A stretch of DNA of 64,000 bases, from the NCBI RefSeq assembly GCF_036503815.1, contig NZ_AP027764.1, forward strand, positions 2,666,001 to 2,730,000, in the 5' to 3' direction. Shown in pieces: positions 19,301-25,846 of the stretch; the stretch's first letter is position 1, and each line of letters starts with the position of its first letter. Below the pieces are notes generated by a model. The model saw nothing but the letters and a program-made list of their open reading frames with translations, made no database searches and was not told the DNA's origin. Origin of the DNA: Escherichia coli. GTDB taxonomy: Bacteria > Pseudomonadota > Gammaproteobacteria > Enterobacterales > Enterobacteriaceae. Both the position numbers and the translations under genes were made by a program.

Positions 19301-20236
19301 CTTGTTCAGCGCATCGGCGGTATCGCGAATTTCTCGCTCGCCGCTCATAAAAATCAGAATGTCGCCAGGGCTTTCCTGGCTCAGTTCATCTACGGCATCG
19401 AAAATCGCCTGCAACTGGTCGCGCTCGGTGTCATCAGCTTCTTCAACAATCGGGCGATAGCGCACCTCCACCGGATAGGTCCGACCGGAGACTTCGATAA
19501 TCGGCGCATTATTAAAGTGGCGCGAAAAGCGTTCCGGGTCGATAGTCGCGGAAGTGATAATGATTTTTAGGTCAGGACGCCGCGGCAGCAACTCTTTCAA
19601 ATAGCCGAGCAGAAAATCGATATTCAGGCTGCGTTCGTGCGCTTCGTCAATAATGATGGTGTCGTACTGCATCAGCAGGCGGTCTTGCTGGATCTCCGCC
19701 AGCAGGATACCGTCGGTCATCAGCTTGACCATCGTGTTATCACTTACGTGATCGCTGAAACGCACTTTATACCCGATGCAACCGCCCGGCTCCGTTTTCA
19801 GCTCTTCCGCAATACGGTTCGCCACCGTTCGTGCCGCCAGACGACGCGGCTGGGTATGGCCGATCAGCCCTTTAATCCCGCGGCCCAGCTCCATACAGAT
19901 TTTCGGTAGCTGAGTCGTTTTACCGGAACCCGTTTCCCCGGCGACGATCACCACCTGGTGATCACGGATTGCTTCGAGAATGTCCTGCTTTTTCTGACTA
20001 ACCGGCAAATTGTCTGGATAAGTGATTTCCGGTCGTACTGCTTCACGCAGCAGGACTTTCCCTGCCGCCTGGTCAATCTCTTTCGCCATCTCCTGGAAAA
20101 TGGCCTGTTGTGCATCAGGATTTTTAACCTTCTTCACGCCGTGCAGACGGCGGGAAAAACGCAGTCTGTCACGCAGCATCAGCGAATCCAACCGTTGCTG
20201 CAAGGCCGTAAAGGTCAATTTTTGTTGTTCTGTCAT
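16334..20236 (-). CDS. hrpA: ATP-dependent 3'-5' RNA helicase HrpA
   Basis: 1300-residue DEAH-box helicase that rescues stalled or collided ribosomes. Walker A GETGSGKTTQ is at about residue 95, followed by DEAH (IIIDEAHERSLN), SAT (ITSATID), and motifs V/VI (ATNVAETSLTVPG, QRKGRCGRV). The C-terminal helicase-associated, OB-fold and DUF3418 regions follow. The length equals K-12 HrpA, with no interruption. It is monocistronic with its own terminator. The divergent azoR starts 200 bp away. Confidence 0.97.
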   Translation of the reverse strand: MTEQQKLTFTALQQRLDSLMLRDRLRFSRRLHGVKKVKNPDAQQAIFQEMAKEIDQAAGKVLLREAVRPEITYPDNLPVSQKKQDILEAIRDHQVVIVAGETGSGKTTQLPKICMELGRGIKGLIGHTQPRRLAARTVANRIAEELKTEPGGCIGYKVRFSDHVSDNTMVKLMTDGILLAEIQQDRLLMQYDTIIIDEAHERSLNIDFLLGYLKELLPRRPDLKIIITSATIDPERFSRHFNNAPIIEVSGRTYPVEVRYRPIVEEADDTERDQLQAIFDAVDELSQESPGDILIFMSGEREIRDTADALNKLNLRHTEILPLYARLSNSEQNRVFQSHSGRRIVLATNVAETSLTVPGIKYVIDPGTARISRYSYRTKVQRLPIEPISQASANQRKGRCGRVSEGICIRLYSEDDFLSRPEFTDPEILRTNLASVILQMTALGLGDIAAFPFVEAPDKRNIQDGVRLLEELGAITTDEQASAYKLTPLGRQLSQLPVDPRLARMVLEAQKHGCVREAMIITSALSIQDPRERPMDKQQASDEKHRRFHDKESDFLAFVNLWNYLGEQQKALSSNAFRRLCRTDYLNYLRVREWQDIYTQLRQVVKELGIPVNSEPAEYREIHIALLTGLLSHIGMKDADKQEYTGARNARFSIFPGSGLFKKPPKWAMVAELVETSRLWGRIAARIDPEWVEPVAQHLIKRSYSEPHWERAQGAVMATEKVTVYGLPIVAARKVNYSQIDPALCRELFIRHALVEGDWQTRHAFFRENLKLRAEVEELEHKSRRRDILVDDETLFEFYDQRISHDVISARHFDSWWKKVSRETPDLLNFEKSMLIKEGAEKISKLDYPNFWHQGNLKLRLSYQFEPGADADGVTVHIPLPLLNQVEESGFEWQIPGLRRELVIALIKSLPKPVRRNFVPAPNYAEAFLGRVTPLELPLLDSLERELRRMTGVTVDREDWHWDQVPDHLKITFRVVDDKNKKLKEGRSLQDLKDALKGKVQETLSAVADDGIEQSGLHIWSFGNLPDHYEQKRGNYKVKAWPALVDERDSVAIKLFDNPQEQQQAMWRGLRRLLLLNIPSPIKYLHEKLPNKAKLGLYFNPYGKVLDLIDDCISCGVDKLIDEAGGPVWTEEGFAALHEKVRAELNDTVVDIAKQVEQILTAVFNINKRLKGRVDMTMALGLSDIKAQMGGLVYRGFVTGNGFKRLGDTLRYLQAIEKRLEKLAVDPHRDRAQMLKVENVQQAWQQWINKLPPARREDEDVKEIRWMIEELRVSYFAQQLGTPYPISDKRILQAMEQISG

Positions 20237-20436
20237 AACGTTAGTGGGCAGTAGGCTGCCTGATTAATTTTCTTTTAAATGATAGATATAGAGTACCACA
20301 TCGCGGCTTTCTATGCGTTGTTCAATAAATTCGAACATAGGCTTCGATTTATTGCGCTATCTCTGTGGCAGGATTGTGAATAAAGTGTCAACAAGCAACG
20401 GGGCATCGCCCATTCAAACATCTATAAGGAAACACC

Positions 20437-21042
20437 ATGAGCAAGGTATTAGTTCTTAAATCCAGCATCCTGGCAGGGTACTCTCAGTCTAATCAGTTGT
20501 CCGATTATTTTGTTGAACAATGGCGCGAAAAGCACTCCGCTGATGAAATCACCGTGCGTGACCTGGCTGCAAATCCGATTCCGGTACTGGATGGCGAACT
20601 GGTTGGTGCACTGCGTCCGAGCGATGCGCCGCTGACTCCGCGTCAGCAGGAAGCTCTGGCGCTTTCCGATGAGCTGATTGCCGAGCTGAAAGCCCACGAC
20701 GTTATCGTTATTGCGGCACCGATGTATAACTTCAACATCTCAACTCAGTTGAAAAACTATTTTGACCTGGTGGCACGTGCAGGCGTTACTTTCCGCTATA
20801 CCGAGAACGGTCCGGAAGGTCTGGTAACGGGTAAAAAAGCCATCGTGATTACCAGCCGCGGTGGGATCCATAAAGATGGCCCAACGGATCTGGTAACGCC
20901 GTATCTGTCCACATTCCTGGGCTTTATCGGCATTACCGATGTGAAATTTGTCTTCGCCGAAGGGATCGCGTACGGCCCGGAAATGGCAGCGAAAGCGCAG
21001 TCTGACGCGAAAGCAGCCATCGACAGTATTGTTGCTGCATAA
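20437..21042 (+). CDS. azoR: FMN-dependent NADH:quinone/azo reductase AzoR
   Basis: 201-residue flavodoxin-like homodimeric FMN enzyme that reduces quinones (protecting against thiol/quinone stress) and azo dyes. FMN-binding motifs are seen: the phosphate loop SSILAGYSQSNQL near the N-terminus, PMYNFNISTQLKNYFD (about residues 95-110) and SRGG near residue 145. SD ATAAGGAAAC. It is divergent from hrpA and convergent with ynbD, with an 11-bp hairpin between them. Confidence 0.96.
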   Translation: MSKVLVLKSSILAGYSQSNQLSDYFVEQWREKHSADEITVRDLAANPIPVLDGELVGALRPSDAPLTPRQQEALALSDELIAELKAHDVIVIAAPMYNFNISTQLKNYFDLVARAGVTFRYTENGPEGLVTGKKAIVITSRGGIHKDGPTDLVTPYLSTFLGFIGITDVKFVFAEGIAYGPEMAAKAQSDAKAAIDSIVAA

Positions 21043-21056
21043 CCGGACACTATTTT

Positions 21057-21086
21057 GATGTGGACTGTAGATATTCAGTCCACATC
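21057..21086. terminator. Inverted repeat between azoR and ynbD
   Basis: Perfect 11-bp stem GATGTGGACTG/CAGTCCACATC with an 8-nt loop, in the 53 bp between the convergent azoR and ynbD stops. There is no long T-tract on the azoR side, so it may be a bidirectional 3' stabiliser/terminator. Confidence 0.6.
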
Positions 21087-21095
21087 TCAATCCAC

Positions 21096-22388
21096 TTACC
21101 TGTTTTCCCACAATCTCAGCATCGCTTTGTGCTCGTCTGTCAGCACAATCTGCGGGCGTCTGACGCGAATATAGTTAATCGCTTCATCAACGGTTTTACA
21201 GTGTCCGTAACATAACAGCCATGCGGCCACCACCAGCGCACTGCGCGATAATCCCAACGCGCAATGGACCAGAATGCTGCCTTGCTCTTTGCGTAATGTT
21301 TCCAGCATCGCCACGGCCTGTCGGAGCTCCCCCTCTTCCGGAACCACCAGATCCAACATCGGTACACAAAAATAGAGTCGATCTTTTGTCGCGCGTCCGC
21401 GAGGGAATTCAAAGGTGACGTCCAGAACTGCATTCTGTGCCGGAATATGTCGTGGAAACGTCCCTAAATAAACACCCGCAGTAATTTCGCTCACCGGCTC
21501 CAGCCGACGACAAAACCAGTGCATCGATATCCACATACCGATGCGCCAGGGCAACGTCAGCCAGTAAACGGCAGGCGGGAGTTTCCCCTGACTATCTTTC
21601 CCTGTTGTTATCGCGCCAAGCCCACCGTACCCACGGCCAATAATGAGTAGCGATAATACTGGCCAACATAACCAGACTGACCACCGTAACTGATTCATCA
21701 TCATTAGCGTCATCAATACTATGCACGAACACGCGCCTACGACATATGGCAGTGCTATTTTGATTCGACGTTGATCAGGTATCTGATAATTCCAGCGACG
21801 GTCGACGGGCACCATCCAGTCAATCAACATACCTACCGCCAGCCCTGTGATGACATCAATAAAATGATGCTGCCAGGTCGTCAGCGTAGAAATAGCGATG
21901 AGTAAAAACCATCCGCCACAGACTTTACGCCACCTCACAGCCAGATGCTGACGATAGTGACGCCAAATTAGCCAGCAGAGAATAATATGCAGCGAAGGGG
22001 ACTGGTTATAAGGCAGATCAAACAGTTCAAGTTGCAAAAATAGCCATCCCGTCACCCCACTCACTTCAGGGCGGATAAAACTAAACTTCAGCGGATAGAG
22101 CAAAAAACCGCAACAGGCCATTACCGTTGCCAGAATAAGCCGGTGGACCAGTCGGCGCTGTTCGAATGTCGAGCGACAAACGAACAGCGAAAATCCATAT
22201 AAAAGATCCAGACTCCAGTAAGGAACAATAGTCCAGGGAAGAAAAGGGATCGCCGTTTCCCAACCGAATACCTGACTGGGGATATCATGATTGTTAAGAT
22301 CCTGAAACGCGGTGAACTGATTAAGAAATCCATATGTGAAGAAGAAAAACGGGGCCAGCACCAATAACCAGCCAGCTCCTTGTAGCAA
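21096..22388 (-). CDS. ynbD: PAP2-like/dual-specificity phosphatase fusion YnbD
   Basis: 430 residues starting with TTG at 22388, chosen because CCGGAGCG lies just upstream and the length matches K-12; an upstream GTG at 22412 is the alternative. The N-terminal half is a multi-span PAP2-type domain with a K..RP motif (KFSFIRP), PSLH in place of PSGH, and an H-x3-D motif in WQHHFIDVITG. This pattern is close to inositolphosphotransferase-like enzymes. The C-terminal half is a dual-specificity phosphatase with the P-loop HCALGLSRS. It is the last gene of ynbABCD. The substrate is unknown; a lipid phosphate or phosphatidyl-alcohol phosphate is inferred. Confidence 0.88.
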   Translation of the reverse strand: MLQGAGWLLVLAPFFFFTYGFLNQFTAFQDLNNHDIPSQVFGWETAIPFLPWTIVPYWSLDLLYGFSLFVCRSTFEQRRLVHRLILATVMACCGFLLYPLKFSFIRPEVSGVTGWLFLQLELFDLPYNQSPSLHIILCWLIWRHYRQHLAVRWRKVCGGWFLLIAISTLTTWQHHFIDVITGLAVGMLIDWMVPVDRRWNYQIPDQRRIKIALPYVVGACSCIVLMTLMMMNQLRWSVWLCWPVLSLLIIGRGYGGLGAITTGKDSQGKLPPAVYWLTLPWRIGMWISMHWFCRRLEPVSEITAGVYLGTFPRHIPAQNAVLDVTFEFPRGRATKDRLYFCVPMLDLVVPEEGELRQAVAMLETLRKEQGSILVHCALGLSRSALVVAAWLLCYGHCKTVDEAINYIRVRRPQIVLTDEHKAMLRLWENR

Positions 22389-22401
22389 TACGCTCCGGCG
22401 T

Positions 22402-24159
22402 TCAGTTATCACGACGCACCGCCATCGAAACCGTAAAAATACCCCACTCATCAATCCGTTGTGTGCATTTATCAAATCCTGCATTACGCACGAGCGAATC
22501 CATCTCCCCTTGCGAACGCACGCGCATTACCCACGGTTTACCATCTTTATGACTGGTTAACACCCCGGCAATCAGCTCCAGTTGTGGGTGCCACGGCTGC
22601 CCGGTGTAGATAAGAATGCCACCCGGTTCGATGGCATTGGCAAGACCAGCGAGGGAGTTTTTTACCTGCTCGTTTTCGGGAAAAAGCTCATACAGGCCAG
22701 AGACAATCGCCAACGTAGGCCGCGGAGTTAACGCGCTGAGTTCTGCCGTATTAAACGCATCGCCCTGTTCAAAACGCGCCCGCCCAGACATTCCCTTTTG
22801 GGCAATCATCTCTTGCCCCTGTGCAACATTTAACTCACTGTAATCACGTAACAAAATATCGCTTACGGCAGGCTCGTTTGCCAGCGCATCCAGTACATAG
22901 CGCCCATGCCCTGCGGCAATGTCAACCACGCGGACGGCTAAACCTTTGGCGTGGAGATCGGCAACGGCTTGTTTAATCAGCATTTGTAAATGGGCTTTGC
23001 GCTGGCGAATACCGCGCCAGCCAACACTGTTCAGGTAGATTTTGTCGATAAAACGCCCGAATGCGTTACTGCCTTGCGGTTGATTTTGATAAACATAATC
23101 CAGCGAACTGCCTGAATCAAAGCCGGTGCTCATTCCGAGATGCAGGCCCGCAGATTGCGCCCCGAACAGTTTCATCGCCTTTCGCATAAAGCGATACGCC
23201 AAATCAACTGGCGATAATTGCACGGGTCCACCAGAAAGGAGCCGCCATCGATCCGCAGATGGTCCTGTGCGGTCTTCATGCTGATAATCAAATTTTTGCG
23301 ACTTGTTAGCATATAAACGGCTGATAAAACTTTGCATTTTTTCAAATGCCTGCGCCCTGTTCTCTTCACCCAACGTGTCGTGATAAAAGCCCGGCAGCAG
23401 ATGCAGCTCTTTCAGAGGGCTACGTAATCTCTGATAAAAATCAATCTGCGGTTGGCGATGTACCACATAGTCATCGCCCGATATCAATAGTTGCGTGGGG
23501 AGCGTAATCGCCGCCGCATCGCTAACAATACGTTCAGACGTTTTATAGAGATCGAGCAAGATATTGACGGCAATCGCCCGTGTGATCAGCGGATCATTAT
23601 TGAAACTCGCTACCCGTTCCCAATCGTGGGTCAAATAGCATCCTTTCACATAGGAATTAATAAAAAACAGACCACGCAGACGATGCCATAACGCCAGCGC
23701 AGGACGTGCCAGCGGCACATACAATTTAACCTTAAAGGCAGGAGAAGCCAGCACCAGCCCGCGAATTGCAGGCGCATAATCATGAACCCATGTGGCAACC
23801 AGCACTGCGCCGACACTTTGCGCGATCACAACCACCTCTTCCAGTCCAACCTGGCTGTCGCTGGCAGCAAAACGGACAAATTCATCGACATCCTGCACAG
23901 AGCGCATAAGAGATGGGCTATAACCACGCGGCCCCGAAGTTTGTCCATGCCCTCGGGCATCCCATGCATAAAAAGCAGTATCTGGCATCGCCAGTTCATC
24001 AACGATATGTTGTAGACGACCAGAATGTTCATGACCGCGATGAAATAAGACGATGACCTTTTTCACCCCTGGCTGTAAAGCGGGCCAGTGCCGATAAAAC
24101 AACGCTGTATTATCACTGGTGGTAAAAAAATGTTCCCCAGGGATGCGTGAATTTTCCAT
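22402..24159 (-). CDS. ynbC: Alpha/beta hydrolase-methyltransferase fusion YnbC
   Basis: 585-residue two-domain protein. Residues about 1-310 are a monoacylglycerol-lipase-like alpha/beta hydrolase (oxyanion segment FHRGHEHSG, nucleophile elbow AQSVGA, late catalytic His in PGFYHDTLG). Residues about 330-585 are a class I methyltransferase with SAM motif VDIAAGHGRYVL near residue 395. Third gene of ynbABCD, 15 bp after ynbB. The combination suggests acyl hydrolysis and methylation of one lipid; neither substrate is known. Full K-12 length. Confidence 0.88.
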   Translation of the reverse strand: MENSRIPGEHFFTTSDNTALFYRHWPALQPGVKKVIVLFHRGHEHSGRLQHIVDELAMPDTAFYAWDARGHGQTSGPRGYSPSLMRSVQDVDEFVRFAASDSQVGLEEVVVIAQSVGAVLVATWVHDYAPAIRGLVLASPAFKVKLYVPLARPALALWHRLRGLFFINSYVKGCYLTHDWERVASFNNDPLITRAIAVNILLDLYKTSERIVSDAAAITLPTQLLISGDDYVVHRQPQIDFYQRLRSPLKELHLLPGFYHDTLGEENRAQAFEKMQSFISRLYANKSQKFDYQHEDRTGPSADRWRLLSGGPVQLSPVDLAYRFMRKAMKLFGAQSAGLHLGMSTGFDSGSSLDYVYQNQPQGSNAFGRFIDKIYLNSVGWRGIRQRKAHLQMLIKQAVADLHAKGLAVRVVDIAAGHGRYVLDALANEPAVSDILLRDYSELNVAQGQEMIAQKGMSGRARFEQGDAFNTAELSALTPRPTLAIVSGLYELFPENEQVKNSLAGLANAIEPGGILIYTGQPWHPQLELIAGVLTSHKDGKPWVMRVRSQGEMDSLVRNAGFDKCTQRIDEWGIFTVSMAVRRDN

Positions 24160-24174
24160 TTTCTCTATTTTCCT

Positions 24175-25071
24175 TCAGTAACAGCAGTAGCGAATAAAAT
24201 AAAAAAATACCGGAGCGGTGAAAATTAATGAGTCAATCCTGTCAAGGAGTCCGCCATGTCCTGGTAATAGTTTTCCACTATCTTTAACACCAATATCTCG
24301 TTTGATGGCTGACATCACTACATCGCCGCAAAAACCACTAATACCAATTAACAAACCCGCTAATAATGCCTGTAATGTATCTAGCGGTGTCAGCAACGGT
24401 CCAATAATCAGTGACGCAATCATGGTGGTGATTACGCCGCCCATCAGACCTTCCAATGTTTTTCCCGGGCTGATTTTAGGGACCACTTTTCTTCTGCCGC
24501 AGGATTTTCCCCATAAATACTGTGCAATATCGTTTGACTCGGTTAATGCCAAAAGAAATAACACCAGTAACGCCCCGCCCTGGATATTTGTGGTTGGCAA
24601 CATTAATAACCAGGCGGCATGACTCAAGGCGAAAACGGTCATTATCCAGCCACAAAAAATGGCGCTCACGGTATGCAGAAAACCGGAGGGGTCACCCACA
24701 AAAACTCGCCAGGTGGCTAATATCAGAAACCCAGCCAAAGGTATAAATAACAGAAACAGCTCAAAGCAATTAAAACCGATAAGCAAATAGTTAAGAGGAA
24801 TAACCCAATATAACCAACGCGGAAAATGTACGAATACAAGCGTACAATATTCTTTCAATGCCATAAAACTTATCAGCGCAAAAAACGTCAATGTCATCAA
24901 GCGTGGACCTGAAATCACTAGTGAAAAACAAATAACGATGCTCCACCAGGTACGAATACGTAATGTAACTTCATCTCCTTTTCTCTCCGGTAACCGCCAT
25001 ACCAGAAAACGGTTTATCAGCGTTGCTAAAATTAACAACACGAAAAGTATTGCCAGAGATTTTTCCAGCAT
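24175..25071 (-). CDS. ynbB: CdsA-like phosphatidate cytidylyltransferase YnbB
   Basis: 298-residue integral membrane protein with about eight hydrophobic helices. The CdsA family signature is intact near the C-terminus (SAIKRDIGVKDSGKLLPGHG, then GLLDRIDS), so CDP-diacylglycerol synthesis is plausible. It is a paralogue of the essential CdsA. The ATG shares its first base region with the ynbA stop (TAATG), so translation is coupled. Substrate specificity is inferred from family only. Confidence 0.9.
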   Translation of the reverse strand: MLEKSLAILFVLLILATLINRFLVWRLPERKGDEVTLRIRTWWSIVICFSLVISGPRLMTLTFFALISFMALKEYCTLVFVHFPRWLYWVIPLNYLLIGFNCFELFLLFIPLAGFLILATWRVFVGDPSGFLHTVSAIFCGWIMTVFALSHAAWLLMLPTTNIQGGALLVLFLLALTESNDIAQYLWGKSCGRRKVVPKISPGKTLEGLMGGVITTMIASLIIGPLLTPLDTLQALLAGLLIGISGFCGDVVMSAIKRDIGVKDSGKLLPGHGGLLDRIDSLIFTAPVFFYFIRYCCY

Positions 25072-25676
25072 TACTTTTCAGCGCTCATAAGGAGCACGCT
25101 TCGACAACGATTAATCGCAGTCCAGAGAAGCAGAATTGAAGCAATGCTCCATAAAAGATTATTCCATTGCATCCACTGTGGATAAATGGCAACGGCCAGC
25201 CCCCACAAACCAAATATTAACGCACGATCGCTTTTGCCAAATGGACCGGCATAACTGCGAATACCGTTAATCGTCTGCGCGAGTAAACCGCAAAACTCAG
25301 TCAATAGGGTGCAAAATAACATGAGTATTACGAGTGATGCGTTACTTTCCGGTAAAAATAAAAACGGTAAATAGAGCGCAATATCGGAAATAACATCGCC
25401 AGTTTTATTCAAAATCGCCCCAAGACGTGTTTGCTGATTGCACTCACGCGCCAACATGCCATCCAGCGCATTGAGCGCCATACGGATAAAAAGCACGATG
25501 GGCAATAGCATAAAGAGGATGGGTTGTGACACCAACATCAACAGTAAACCGGTAAGAAGAGAAAGCGCCAGTGCAGCAAGAGTGATGTGATTCGCTGTAA
25601 CGTGGTGCTTATAAAGCCAAAACATCGTCGGCCTTAACAGCGACTGAAAGAGCGGTTTTATCTGGTAGAGCGTCAT
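25071..25676 (-). CDS. ynbA: CDP-alcohol phosphotransferase-like protein YnbA with altered motif
   Basis: 201-residue membrane protein of the CDP-alcohol phosphatidyltransferase family (relatives: PgsA, phosphatidylinositol synthase). The signature D-x2-DG-x2-AR-x8-G-x3-D-x3-D is present but two aspartates are replaced: it reads Asn69..Asp72-Gly73..Ala76-Arg77..Gly86...Asn90...Asp94. In the family the first three aspartates bind the metals and the fourth is catalytic. Activity could be altered or lost. The start MTLYQIKP at 25676 matches K-12. First gene of ynbABCD. Confidence 0.9.
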   Translation of the reverse strand: MTLYQIKPLFQSLLRPTMFWLYKHHVTANHITLAALALSLLTGLLLMLVSQPILFMLLPIVLFIRMALNALDGMLARECNQQTRLGAILNKTGDVISDIALYLPFLFLPESNASLVILMLFCTLLTEFCGLLAQTINGIRSYAGPFGKSDRALIFGLWGLAVAIYPQWMQWNNLLWSIASILLLWTAINRCRSVLLMSAEK

Positions 25677-25846
25677 TATCAATCCTTGATAATTCGGTTT
25701 GCGCTATGGTGCATCAATTCCCCTGACGGAGATATCGCAACACGCCGCTTCATTAAAAATTCAGAATATATCAAGGTATTGGGGACTCACTGTCAGGAAT
25801 GATTATCCCCAATAAATCAAGTGGTTAAAAATTATTACGCTGTTAT

